Below, piece by piece: positions 1 to 8,459 of a stretch of DNA of 64,000 nucleotides. Position 1 is the first letter of the stretch. The number at the start of each line of letters is the position of its first letter. A program made the position numbers and the translations under genes. The notes beneath the pieces are model-generated. The model saw only the letters and a program-made list of their open reading frames with translations. It did not search any database and was not told the origin of the DNA. Source of the DNA: Billgrantia pellis (GTDB lineage Bacteria > Pseudomonadota > Gammaproteobacteria > Pseudomonadales > Halomonadaceae); NCBI RefSeq assembly GCF_008297955.1, contig NZ_VTPY01000006.1:186001-250000 (forward strand), given 5' to 3'.

Positions 1-542
1 CTCTGCATCAGAGGGCCCTGGGTCGCCGTGGTCGGCATGTGGTAGCCGGCCACGTCGCAGACGCCTCGGTTGAGCGCGGCCAAGGCTTCCGCGGGGCTGC
101 AATATTGCAGGTCGAGCTGGAAGTCGTGGGCGAAGCGGGGCAGCAGCGCCACCGCGTAGCCGTGGCTGGCGTGCATGCGCAGCACCGGCTCGACGCCCTC
201 GTATAGCTGCTGCAGCTCGAGATTGAGCTCCGAGCCCAGGCTCTCTAGCTGCGGGCCGAGTCGGGCCGCCACACGCTGACGGGCCCACAGCAGTTTGTCG
301 CCCAGCGGCGTGAGCCGAGCGCCACGGCCCTTCTGCAACTCCACCAGGGCGACGCCGAAGAAGTCCGCCCACTTGTTGAGCAAGTTCCAGGCGTGGCGAT
401 AGGAGATGCCAGCCTCGGCGGCGGCCTCGGTCAGCTTGCCGCTGCGATGGATGCCCTGCAGCAGCCCGAACAGCTGGGGGTCCAGGCGGTTACCCGCCTC
501 GTCGGTGAAGGACCAGGCCGGCTCGATTCGAATGCGTTTCAT
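1..542 (-). CDS. ModE/LysR-like transcriptional regulator of formate dehydrogenase (partial)
   Basis: The C-terminal part lies beyond the left edge; about 180 residues are visible, starting MKRIRIEPAWSF. Residues about 20-75 form a ModE-like winged helix-turn-helix (KLTEAAAEAGISYRHAWNLL), followed by a linker. From about residue 115 an effector domain resembling a periplasmic molybdate/substrate-binding protein begins. It is divergent from the fds operon with 182 bases between them. FdsR-type regulators next to fds genes are known from Cupriavidus, so control of the formate dehydrogenase, perhaps in response to formate or molybdate, is the natural inference. The ligand cannot be told from the sequence. 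The start is supported by the abrupt change to AT-rich intergenic DNA just upstream. Confidence 0.8.
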   Translation of the reverse strand, partial: MKRIRIEPAWSFTDEAGNRLDPQLFGLLQGIHRSGKLTEAAAEAGISYRHAWNLLNKWADFFGVALVELQKGRGARLTPLGDKLLWARQRVAARLGPQLESLGSELNLELQQLYEGVEPVLRMHASHGYAVALLPRFAHDFQLDLQYCSPAEALAALNRGVCDVAGYHMPTTATQGPLMQ

Positions 543-598
543 ATGCTGTATTTTTCATATTTCGAAACGAAGGCAGTGCTGCTACTTTCACAAGTAGC
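541..598. promoter_or_regulatory. Inverted repeats in the regulator/fdsG divergent promoter region
   Basis: AT-rich divergent region. A perfect 7-bp inverted repeat GCTACTT-TCAC-AAGTAGC sits at 581-598. A second pair, ATATG (541-545) and CATAT (556-560), touches the regulator start codon. Both are plausible operators for the divergent regulator, the second for autoregulation. No binding data; assignment is by position only. Confidence 0.4.
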
Positions 599-674
599 GC
601 ACCAGTACGCGAGACTACAGAACCTTATTCCATATATGCACTGTAGTACATAATCAGACCATAACTAGCAGCTT

Positions 675-709
675 CGAACGTACCGACGCAATGTTGCGCC
701 CTACGTTCG
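675..709 (+). promoter_or_regulatory. Stem-loop in the fds operon leader
   Basis: CGAACGTA (675-682) pairs with TACGTTCG (702-709), and inside it CGCAA (687-691) pairs with TTGCG (694-698). This makes a long interrupted hairpin ending 15 bases before the fdsG start codon. It may be a DNA operator or a folded mRNA leader. It does not resemble the known molybdenum-cofactor riboswitch closely enough to name it. Confidence 0.4.
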
Positions 710-724
710 TTTCGAGGCCAGGCC

Positions 725-1222
725 ATGCACAACCGCACTTTCCTTCCTTGGACCCCCCAACTGGTTCGGGACGAAATCGACGCCCTGAAGCACAAGCCCG
801 GGGCTCTGCTCCCCATACTGCACGCGATACAGGCTCGTTGCGGATTCGTACCGCGCGAGGCGGTGCCGCTCATTGCCGAGTCGCTGCAGCTCACCCGTGC
901 CGAGGTGCACGGCGTCATCAGCTTCTATCACCACTTCCGCACCAGCCCGCCGGGGCGTCATGTGGTGCATATTTGTCGCGCCGAGGCGTGCCAGGCGCGG
1001 GGTTCCCGTGCGCTGGAAAACCACGCGCGGGAAGCGCTCGGCATCGATTACCACCAGACCACCGCCGACCGCGAGATCACCCTGGAGCCGGTCTATTGCC
1101 TGGGCAACTGCGCCTGCGGTCCGTCGCTGCGCGTGGATGATCGCATCCTGGGGCGGGTGACGCCCGAGCGTTTCGATCGCCTGATCGACGAGCTGTCCGT
1201 GCAAGTGCTGGAGGTGGGCTGA
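725..1222 (+). CDS. fdsG: NAD-dependent formate dehydrogenase gamma subunit
   Basis: 165 residues of the NuoE family: a thioredoxin-like [2Fe-2S] protein of the diaphorase part of soluble NAD-linked formate dehydrogenase. The four cluster ligands are visible as C84-x4-C89 (ICRAEAC) and C125-x3-C129 (YCLGNC). The cluster relays electrons between the beta-subunit flavin and the alpha subunit. First gene of the operon; its TGA overlaps the ATG of fdsB (TGATG-type junction), so translation is probably coupled. Length is normal for the family. Cytoplasmic. Confidence 0.95.
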   Translation: MHNRTFLPWTPQLVRDEIDALKHKPGALLPILHAIQARCGFVPREAVPLIAESLQLTRAEVHGVISFYHHFRTSPPGRHVVHICRAEACQARGSRALENHAREALGIDYHQTTADREITLEPVYCLGNCACGPSLRVDDRILGRVTPERFDRLIDELSVQVLEVG

Positions 1223-2772
1223 TGAAGGTGAAGATCTATGTACCCCGGGAGACCACGGCGCTCTCCCTGGGGGCCGATGAGGTCGCCGTCCGCGTCGAGG
1301 CGGAAGCGGCTGCCCGCGGTGCCGAGATCGAGCTGGTGCGCAACGGTTCCCGAGGGCTGTTCTGGCTGGAGCCGCTGGTCGAGGTCGAGACCGCCGCCGG
1401 CCGCATCGCCTACGGACCGGTCGAGCCCGGCGACGTGGCCGGCTTGTTCGATGCCGGACTGTTGGAGGGTGGCGACTCGTCTCCTCTCTGCCAAGGGCCG
1501 ACCGAGTCGATTCCCTACTTGCAGGCCCAGCAGCGCCTGACCTTCTCACGCATTGGCGTCACCGACCCGCTCTCCATCGACGACTACCGCGCCCACGACG
1601 GTTTCCGCGGCCTGGAGCAGGCGCTCACGCTCACGTCCCAGGCCATCGTCGACGAGGTCAAGGTTTCCGGCCTGCGTGGCCGCGGCGGGGCAGCGTTTCC
1701 CACCGGCATCAAGTGGCAGACCGTGCTCGATGCACCGGCGGAACAGAAGTACATCGTGTGCAATGCCGACGAGGGCGATTCCGGCACCTTCGCCGATCGC
1801 CTGGTGATGGAGTGCGACCCCTACCTGTTGATCGAAGGCATGGCCATCGCCGGTCTCGCCGTGGGGGCCACCCAGGGCTATGTCTACCTGCGTTCGGAAT
1901 ATCCCTTGGCCCATGAGATTTTCAATGACGCCATCGCCCGCGCCGAGGCGGCCGGCTATCTCGGCGCCGACATCCTCGGCAGCGGTCGGCGCTTCGATCT
2001 CGAGGTGCGCCTCGGTGCCGGTGCCTACATCTGCGGCGAGGAGACCTCACTGCTCGAAAGCCTCGAGGGCAAGCGCGGCATGGTGCGCTTCAAGCCGCCG
2101 CTGCCCGCGCTCGAGGGCCTGTTCGGCCAGCCCACCGTGGTCAATAACGTGCTGTCGCTGGCGGCGGTACCCTTCATCCTCGGCCGCGGCGGGCAGGCCT
2201 ACGCCGACTACGGCATGGGCCGCTCGCGAGGCACCCTGGCGCTGCAGTTGGCCGGCAACGTCAAGCGCGGTGGGTTGGTGGAACTCGCCTTCGGCACCAC
2301 CCTGCGCCGCCTGATGGAAGCGTACGGCGGCGGTACCGCAAGCGAACGCCCGCTGCGCGCGGTGCAGGTGGGTGGCCCGCTGGGTGCCTACCTGCCGGAA
2401 AGCCAGTGGGACCTGCCGCTTGACTACGAGGCCTTCGCCGAGGTTGGCGCGGTGCTCGGCCACGGCGGTGTGGTGATGTTCGACGACACGGTGGACATGG
2501 CCGAGCAGGCGCGCTTCGCCATGGAGTTCTGCACGGTGGAATCGTGCGGCAAGTGCACTCCCTGCCGCATCGGCGCGGTGCGCGGCGTCGAGGTGATCGA
2601 CCGCATCCGCGCGGGCGACCGCCGCGAGGCCAACCTCGCGTTGCTGGGTGACCTGTGCGAAACCATGGTGGACGGTTCTCTCTGCGCCATGGGGGGCATG
2701 ACGCCCTTTCCCGTGCAGAGCGTGATGAAACACTTTCCCGACGACCTGCAGCGCAACGCGCCGCCGCGTTGA
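1222..2772 (+). CDS. fdsB: NAD-dependent formate dehydrogenase beta subunit (NADH/FMN subunit)
   Basis: 516 residues, NuoF family. The first ~120 residues form an extra thioredoxin-like domain typical of FdsB. The flavin/NAD domain follows, with the glycine-rich GRGGAAFPTG near residue 153 and GAYICGEETSLLESLEG in the FMN site region. Near residues 440-448 ESCGKCTPCRIG gives three ligands of a [4Fe-4S] cluster, the fourth being the Cys of GSLCAMGG about 40 residues later. It takes electrons from formate oxidation and reduces NAD+. The start overlaps the fdsG stop. The next gene follows after 17 bases holding a strong Shine-Dalgarno sequence. Confidence 0.95.
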   Translation: MKVKIYVPRETTALSLGADEVAVRVEAEAAARGAEIELVRNGSRGLFWLEPLVEVETAAGRIAYGPVEPGDVAGLFDAGLLEGGDSSPLCQGPTESIPYLQAQQRLTFSRIGVTDPLSIDDYRAHDGFRGLEQALTLTSQAIVDEVKVSGLRGRGGAAFPTGIKWQTVLDAPAEQKYIVCNADEGDSGTFADRLVMECDPYLLIEGMAIAGLAVGATQGYVYLRSEYPLAHEIFNDAIARAEAAGYLGADILGSGRRFDLEVRLGAGAYICGEETSLLESLEGKRGMVRFKPPLPALEGLFGQPTVVNNVLSLAAVPFILGRGGQAYADYGMGRSRGTLALQLAGNVKRGGLVELAFGTTLRRLMEAYGGGTASERPLRAVQVGGPLGAYLPESQWDLPLDYEAFAEVGAVLGHGGVVMFDDTVDMAEQARFAMEFCTVESCGKCTPCRIGAVRGVEVIDRIRAGDRREANLALLGDLCETMVDGSLCAMGGMTPFPVQSVMKHFPDDLQRNAPPR

Positions 2773-2789
2773 GCGGGAGGAGGTACGAC

Positions 2790-5687
2790 ATGTTGCAATA
2801 CTTCGACCCCAAGCACGTCTCCCCGGAGCGCGACTACGGCACCCCGGCGCGGCTTTCCGGGACGCTCGTCAGCCTCGAGATCGACGGCACCGAGATCAGC
2901 GTGCCCGAGGGCACCTCGGTGTTGCGTGCCGCGGCCCTGGCCGACATCAACATTCCCAAGCTGTGCGCGTCGGACAACCTCGAGGCGTTCGGCTCCTGTC
3001 GCCTTTGCGCGGTACAGATCGAGGGCAAGCGCGGCCTGCCGGCCTCCTGCACCACGCCGGTCGAGAACGGCATGAAGGTCACCACGCAGAACACACGGCT
3101 CGCCAAGCTGCGGCGCAACGTGATGGAGCTCTACATCTCCGACCACCCGCTGGACTGCCTGACTTGCCCGGCCAACGGCGACTGCGAGCTGCAGGACATG
3201 GCCGGCGCGGTGGGCCTGCGCGAGGTGCGCTACGGCTTCGACGGCGACAACCACCTGGCGGCCGAGACCGACGACTCCAATCCCTACTTCAGCTTCGATC
3301 CGAGCAAGTGCATCGTCTGCTCGCGCTGCGTGCGTGCCTGCAATGAGGTACAGGGCACCTTCGCCCTGACCATCGAGGGGCGCGGCTTCGATTCCAAGGT
3401 CGCCGCGGGGCAGAGCGAGGCCTTCATGGACTCCGAGTGCGTCTCCTGCGGCGCCTGCGTGCAGGCCTGCCCAACCTCGACGCTGATGGAGAAATCGGTG
3501 ATCGAGCAGGGTCAGCCGGAGCACAGCGTGATCACCACCTGCGCCTACTGCGGCGTGGGTTGCTCGTTCAAGGCCGAGATGCAGGGCGACCGGGTGGTGC
3601 GCATGGTGCCGTACAAGGGCGGCGACGCCAACCACGGGCACTCCTGCGTCAAGGGCCGCTTCGCCTTCGGCTACGCCACCCATCCGGATCGGCTGAAAAC
3701 GCCAATGATTCGCGAGTCGATCGACCAGCCCTGGCGCGAGGTAGGCTGGGAAGAGGCGATCACCTTCGCCGCCGAGCGGCTCAAGGCGATCCAGGCCAAG
3801 TATGGCCGCGAGAGCATCGGCGGCATCACCTCGTCGCGCTGCACCAACGAGGAGACCTACCTGGTTCAGAAGCTGGTGCGCGCGGCCTTCCGCAACAACA
3901 ACACCGATACCTGCGCGCGGGTGTGCCATTCGCCCACCGGCTTCGGCCTCAAGGCGACGCTGGGCGAGTCCGCCGGCACCCAGACCTTCGACTCGGTGAT
4001 GAAAGCCGACGTGATCGTGGTCATCGGCGCCAATCCCACCGACGCCCACCCGGTGTTCGCCTCGCAGATGCGCAAACGCCTGCGTCAGGGCGCCGAGCTG
4101 ATCGTGATCGACCCGCGGCGCATCGACCTGCTCAAGACGCCGCACCATCGCGACGCTCAGCACCTCGCCCTGCGCCCCGGCACCAACGTGGCGATGGTCA
4201 ACGCCCTGGCCCACGTGGTGATCAGCGAGGGGCTGGAGGATCGTGAGTTCATCGCCAAGCGCTGCGACGAGTCGGGCTACCAGGCCTGGCGCGAATTCAT
4301 CCTCGAGGAGCGCCACTCGCCGGAGAACGTCGAGGCGATTACCGGCGTGCCCGCCGAGCAGGTGCGCCGCGCCGCGCGTACCTACGCCAACGCACCCAAC
4401 GGCGCGATCTACTACGGCCTCGGCGTCACCGAGCACAGCCAGGGCTCGAGTATGGTCATGGGCATCGCCAACCTGGCGCTGGCCACCGGCAACATCGGTC
4501 GCGAGGGGGTGGGCGTCAACCCGTTGCGCGGGCAGAACAACGTCCAGGGCTCCTGCGACATGGGCTCCTTCCCCCACGAATTGCCGGGCTACCAGCACGT
4601 CGGCGACCCTGCCGTGCGCGAGCGCTTCGAGGCGGCCTGGGGCGTGGCCATCGACGACGAGCCGGGACTGCGCATCCCCAACATGTTCGATGCTGCCGTC
4701 GCCGGCGATTTCAAGGCGCTCTACGTGCAGGGCGAGGACATCGCCCAGTCCGACCCCAACACCCAGCACGTCGAGCTGGCGCTGCGCTCGCTGGAGTGCC
4801 TGATCGTGCAGGACATCTTCCTCAACGAGACGGCCAAATTCGCCCACGTGCTGTTGCCGGGCTCCTCCTTCCTGGAGAAGGACGGCACCTTCACCAACGC
4901 CGAGCGGCGCATCAACCGGGTGCGCAAGGTGATGCCGCCGCTGGCGGGCAAGCAGGACTGGGAGGTGACCGTGGACCTGGCCAATGCGCTGGGCTATCCC
5001 ATGCACTACGACCATCCGTCGCAGATCATGGACGAGATCGCCGGCCTAACGCCAAGCTTCGCCGGGGTCAGCTACGCGCGGCTCGACGAGCTGGGCAGCA
5101 TCCAGTGGCCGTGCAACGAGGTGCACCCCAAGGGCACCCCGACCATGCACATCGAGGACTTCCCCATCGGGCTCGGTCAGTTCGCCATCACCGACTACGT
5201 GGAAAGCGACGAGCTCAGCAACCGCCGCTTCCCGCTGCTGTTGACCACCGGGCGCATCCTCTCCCAGTACAACGTCGGCGCCCAGACCCGACGCACCCAC
5301 AACCAGGCCTGGCACGACGAGGACGTACTTGAACTGCACCCGGCCGATGCCGAGCTGCGCGGCGTGCGCGACGGTGATTGGGTCGGCATCACCAGCCGCG
5401 CCGGCCAGACGGTATTGCGCGCGCGGATCAGCGACCGCATGCCGCCGGGGGTGGTCTACACTACCTTCCACCATCCGGGCAGCGGGGCCAACGTGATCAC
5501 CACCGACAGCTCCGACTGGGCGACCAACTGTCCGGAATACAAGGTAACCGCCGTGCAGGTCGAGAAAGTCAGCCAGCCGTCCGCCTGGCAGCGCCAGTTC
5601 CAGACCTTCGACCGGCTGCAGCTCGAGCTGCTGCGCGGTAGTGCGAAGGACGAAGCGGGCCAGGCCCTCAGCGGAGCGCGTGAATGA
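2790..5687 (+). CDS. fdsA: NAD-dependent formate dehydrogenase alpha subunit (molybdenum, cysteine type)
   Basis: 965 residues. The start is the ATG at 2790, seven bases after GGGAGGAGG; the reading frame stays open upstream but has no comparable ribosome site. N-terminal [2Fe-2S] domain (CASDNLEAFGSCRLC), His/Cys [4Fe-4S] segment (HPLDCLTCPANGDC), then ferredoxin-like clusters (CIVCSRCVRAC, CVSCGACVQAC). The bis-MGD molybdopterin domain begins TTCAYCGVGC. The molybdenum ligand is cysteine 379, followed by His380 (ARVCHSPTGFG), so this enzyme needs no selenocysteine, unlike fdoG in the same window. Formate is oxidised to CO2 in the cytoplasm. The stop overlaps the start of fdhD by four bases (ATGA). 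Confidence 0.95.
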   Translation: MLQYFDPKHVSPERDYGTPARLSGTLVSLEIDGTEISVPEGTSVLRAAALADINIPKLCASDNLEAFGSCRLCAVQIEGKRGLPASCTTPVENGMKVTTQNTRLAKLRRNVMELYISDHPLDCLTCPANGDCELQDMAGAVGLREVRYGFDGDNHLAAETDDSNPYFSFDPSKCIVCSRCVRACNEVQGTFALTIEGRGFDSKVAAGQSEAFMDSECVSCGACVQACPTSTLMEKSVIEQGQPEHSVITTCAYCGVGCSFKAEMQGDRVVRMVPYKGGDANHGHSCVKGRFAFGYATHPDRLKTPMIRESIDQPWREVGWEEAITFAAERLKAIQAKYGRESIGGITSSRCTNEETYLVQKLVRAAFRNNNTDTCARVCHSPTGFGLKATLGESAGTQTFDSVMKADVIVVIGANPTDAHPVFASQMRKRLRQGAELIVIDPRRIDLLKTPHHRDAQHLALRPGTNVAMVNALAHVVISEGLEDREFIAKRCDESGYQAWREFILEERHSPENVEAITGVPAEQVRRAARTYANAPNGAIYYGLGVTEHSQGSSMVMGIANLALATGNIGREGVGVNPLRGQNNVQGSCDMGSFPHELPGYQHVGDPAVRERFEAAWGVAIDDEPGLRIPNMFDAAVAGDFKALYVQGEDIAQSDPNTQHVELALRSLECLIVQDIFLNETAKFAHVLLPGSSFLEKDGTFTNAERRINRVRKVMPPLAGKQDWEVTVDLANALGYPMHYDHPSQIMDEIAGLTPSFAGVSYARLDELGSIQWPCNEVHPKGTPTMHIEDFPIGLGQFAITDYVESDELSNRRFPLLLTTGRILSQYNVGAQTRRTHNQAWHDEDVLELHPADAELRGVRDGDWVGITSRAGQTVLRARISDRMPPGVVYTTFHHPGSGANVITTDSSDWATNCPEYKVTAVQVEKVSQPSAWQRQFQTFDRLQLELLRGSAKDEAGQALSGARE

Positions 5688-6508
5688 ATGACGACGACAG
5701 CTTCTGCCAGGCCCCGGTGGAGGTGCACCGGGGTGGCAGCGCCGAGCGGCGGGAGGACAGCATCGCCGTGGAAACGCCGGTGGCGCTGGTCTACAACGGC
5801 ATTTCCCACGCCGTGATGATGGCCACACCGGCCGACCTCAAGGACTTCGCCCTCGGCTTCAGCCTCACCGAGGGCATCCTGCAGACGCCGGATGAACTCT
5901 ACGGTGTCGAGGTGCGCGAGGAGGCCACCGGCGTCGCCGTGCAGCTGGAGATCGCCACCCAGCGCTTCATGGAACTGAAGCAGCGTCGTCGCAGCCTGGC
6001 CGGACGTACCGGCTGCGGCCTGTGCGGCACCGAGTCGCTGGAACAGGCGATTCGCCCGATTGGCCGGGTTGCGGCCCCTGACGTTGCCGACGGGGCCATC
6101 CAGCGCGCCCTGGAGGCGCTGCGCTGGCACCAGCCGCTGCAGCGCGAGACCGGGGCCACCCACGGCGCCGCCTGGTGCGACCTCGGTGGGCAGGTAGCGC
6201 TGGCCCGCGAGGATGTCGGCCGCCACAATGCCCTGGACAAGCTGATCGGGGCGTTGATGGCGCGTGGTTTCGATGCCCGGAGGGGCTTCGTGCTGGTCTC
6301 CAGCCGGGCCAGCTACGAGATGGTACAGAAGTGCGCCGCAGCCGGGATCGGCTGTCTGGTCGCGGTATCGGCGCCTACCTCGCTCGCCGTCGAGCAGGCG
6401 CGCCAGGCGGGCCTGAAGCTGGTCGGCTTTGCCCGCTCGGGTCGCCATGTCATCTATCATCAGCCGACAAGCGAAGCCGTGTCGGCCATCCAAGCCAGCG
6501 GAGGTTGA
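5684..6508 (+). CDS. fdhD: Formate dehydrogenase accessory sulfurtransferase FdhD (FdsC)
   Basis: 274 residues, FdhD family. These proteins pass sulfur from a cysteine desulfurase to the molybdenum cofactor of formate dehydrogenases; without it the enzymes are inactive. The conserved cysteine motif CGLCG is seen in TGCGLCGTESLEQ near residue 110. In Cupriavidus-type operons the gene in this place is called fdsC. The start overlaps the fdsA stop (ATGA), so the two are translationally coupled. No second fdhD is seen beside the selenocysteine enzyme at 18452-21520, so this one may serve both. Confidence 0.92.
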   Translation: MNDDDSFCQAPVEVHRGGSAERREDSIAVETPVALVYNGISHAVMMATPADLKDFALGFSLTEGILQTPDELYGVEVREEATGVAVQLEIATQRFMELKQRRRSLAGRTGCGLCGTESLEQAIRPIGRVAAPDVADGAIQRALEALRWHQPLQRETGATHGAAWCDLGGQVALAREDVGRHNALDKLIGALMARGFDARRGFVLVSSRASYEMVQKCAAAGIGCLVAVSAPTSLAVEQARQAGLKLVGFARSGRHVIYHQPTSEAVSAIQASGG

Positions 6509-6513
6509 TCGCC

Positions 6514-6750
6514 ATGAGCCGCAGCCAGCTCGACTCCCTGATCCACATGGCGAACCAGATCGCCGCCAACAACGCTCACTACGGCGATGCCACGGTCGAG
6601 CGCGTGCATTCTCACCTGAAGAAGTTCTGGGCACGCAGCATGAAGCGTCAGATCGTCGACTATCTCCAGCAGGACGGCAGTCGGCTCTCGCCGCTGGCCA
6701 GAGAGGCCGTCGAACGGCTGGCGCGGGAGCAGGTCGCTCGTGTGGGGTGA
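6514..6750 (+). CDS. fdsD: Formate dehydrogenase delta subunit
   Basis: Small protein of 78 residues, MSRSQLDSLIHMANQIAANN onward, matching the FdsD family that closes fds operons and is needed for full formate dehydrogenase activity. The ATG at 6514 is taken as start because it follows GGAGG and lies five bases after the fdhD stop; the same frame is open further upstream only inside fdhD. Ends nine bases before the convergent HPP gene. Confidence 0.9.
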   Translation: MSRSQLDSLIHMANQIAANNAHYGDATVERVHSHLKKFWARSMKRQIVDYLQQDGSRLSPLAREAVERLAREQVARVG

Positions 6751-6759
6751 GGCCGCACG

Positions 6760-7287
6760 CTACCAGAAGCGCGGATAACGTCGGTGGCGGGCCAGATTGT
6801 TGACCAGGATCGCCACCAACAGCATGACGCCGCAACCGATGCCGATCGGCATCACGGGGTACCACCAGTTCAGTGACGTGATCGGTGGACCGCCGATCAC
6901 GGCGACCAGGGCCGCGGCGGCTCCCGGCGGATGCACGGTATGCGTGAGCTGCATGACGAGCACCGAGAGCGACACGGCCAGCGTGACGGCCAGCGCCGTA
7001 CTGCCCAGCAGTTGGAAGCAGCCTACTCCCACCAGAGCGGAAAGGATGCTCCCCAGCAGGACGTTGCGCGGCTGCGCGAACGGACTTTCCGGGGCGGCAT
7101 AGAGCAGCACCGAGGTGGCGCCGAATGAGGCCACGATCAGCAGATGGTGGGATAGCCAGTGCGCGCTGAGCCAACAGATAGCCCCCATGCCGCTGAACGC
7201 GCCGAACCAGGACCACAGGGCATCCTGCCAATCCGGGCTGGGAGTTTGGGTCCGTTCGGCGCGCATCTTGGCGAAATAGGTCTTCAT
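6760..7287 (-). CDS. HPP family integral membrane protein
   Basis: 175 residues with about four membrane segments. The family signature THTVHPPGAAAAL is present around residue 120, and IGGPPITSLNWW follows. Plant HPP proteins have been linked to nitrite transport; bacterial roles are unclear and no substrate is inferred here. The start MKTYFAKM is preferred over one 21 codons upstream because the upstream part lacks membrane or family character. A 6-bp inverted repeat, CTGCAC and GTGCAG with a 7-base spacer, lies at 7297-7315 directly before the start and could be an operator. Confidence 0.8.
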   Translation of the reverse strand: MKTYFAKMRAERTQTPSPDWQDALWSWFGAFSGMGAICWLSAHWLSHHLLIVASFGATSVLLYAAPESPFAQPRNVLLGSILSALVGVGCFQLLGSTALAVTLAVSLSVLVMQLTHTVHPPGAAAALVAVIGGPPITSLNWWYPVMPIGIGCGVMLLVAILVNNLARHRRYPRFW

Positions 7288-7480
7288 GGCTGACGGCTGC
7301 ACAAAAGAAGTGCAGGAGTCTCGCAGAGCGCACCGGCAAAGGGAAGGCAAGTTTTTTTATAAGAACATGCCGTTTGGCTGATCGAGGTCATTTTTTCGAG
7401 GCCATGCTGAGTGCTGGCGTCACGAAGCTGTAAGGCGGCGGTACTAACGTGGGACTGTTTATCCGACAGGAGCTCGTCCC

Positions 7481-8458
7481 ATGTCCCGATGCGTCACCCG
7501 TACCGTTATGGCCGGCCTGTTGGCCAGTCTGCCATGCCTGGCCCAGGCCGACACCCTGGTGCTCTACACCAGCCAGCCCAACAGCGATGCCCAGCAGACC
7601 GTGGACGCCTTCCAGGCCGCCCATCCCGACATCGAGGTGGAGTGGGTGCGCGACGGCACCACGCAGTTGATGACCCGGCTGCGCTCGGAGCTCGAGGCGG
7701 GCGTGACCAAGCCCGACGTGCTGCTGATCGCCGATAGCGTGACCATGGAGTCGCTCAAGCGGGAGGGTAGGTTGCAGCCCTACCTGAGCGAGGCGCGCAA
7801 TCGTTACGATGCCTCGCTCTACGACCCCGACGGCTACTATTACGGCACCAAGCTGATCACCACCGGCATCGTCTACAATACCCGCGCCGAGCAGGCGCCG
7901 AAGAGCTGGCAGGCGCTGACCGACGATGGCTATGCCGGCCAAGTGACCATGCCCAGCCCGCTCTACTCCGGGGCCGCCCTAATCCACCTGGCCGCCCTGA
8001 CCCAGCATGCCGAGCTGGGCTGGGACTATTACGAGGCGCTGGCCGCCAACCGGGCCGAGGCCCAGGGCGGCAACGGCGGCGTGTTCAACGATGTGGCCGG
8101 GGGGACCAAGCCCTACGGCGTGGTAGTGGATTTCCTGCCCATCCGCGAGGCGGCCAAGGGTTCCCCGGTGGCCTTCGTCTTTCCCGAGGAGGGGGTCTCC
8201 GCCGTGACCGAGCCGGTGGGCATCTTGGCCGAGGCCCGCAACACTGAAGCCGCCCAGCGGTTCGTTGATTTTCTGCTCTCCGAAGAAGGCCAGCAGCTGG
8301 TTAGCCAGCAAGGCTACCTGCCGGCGCTCGACAGCGTCGAGCCGCCTCCCGGTTTCCCCGCAAGGGACGAGATCCGCGTGATGCCGCTCGACGCCGAGCG
8401 TGCCCTGGAGCAGGCCGAGGCACACAAGCAGCGTTTCAGCGAGCTGTTCGGAGGCTGA
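7481..8458 (+). CDS. ABC transporter substrate-binding protein, iron(III)/AfuA-FbpA type
   Basis: 325 residues with a signal peptide (MAGLLASLPCLAQA, cleavage after about residue 23). The mature part starts DTLVLYTSQPN, typical of the COG1840 family of ferric iron and 2-aminoethylphosphonate-type binding proteins. GYYYGTKLITTGIVYNT is the hinge-region signature. Ribosome site ACAGGAGCT lies just upstream. First gene of a three-gene importer operon. Iron is the default family guess, but no Fur-like site is visible upstream, so phosphonate or another ligand remains possible. Confidence 0.8.
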   Translation: MSRCVTRTVMAGLLASLPCLAQADTLVLYTSQPNSDAQQTVDAFQAAHPDIEVEWVRDGTTQLMTRLRSELEAGVTKPDVLLIADSVTMESLKREGRLQPYLSEARNRYDASLYDPDGYYYGTKLITTGIVYNTRAEQAPKSWQALTDDGYAGQVTMPSPLYSGAALIHLAALTQHAELGWDYYEALAANRAEAQGGNGGVFNDVAGGTKPYGVVVDFLPIREAAKGSPVAFVFPEEGVSAVTEPVGILAEARNTEAAQRFVDFLLSEEGQQLVSQQGYLPALDSVEPPPGFPARDEIRVMPLDAERALEQAEAHKQRFSELFGG

Positions 8459-8459
8459 C

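Noticed and set aside
2424..5015. 863-codon open frame on the minus strand
   Set aside because: It is the antisense shadow of fdsB/fdsA caused by high GC; no ribosome site and low-complexity His/Ala/Gly-rich protein.
7288..7480. Fur box before the iron(III)-type importer
   Set aside because: No sequence close to the Fur consensus was found, so iron regulation is not claimed.
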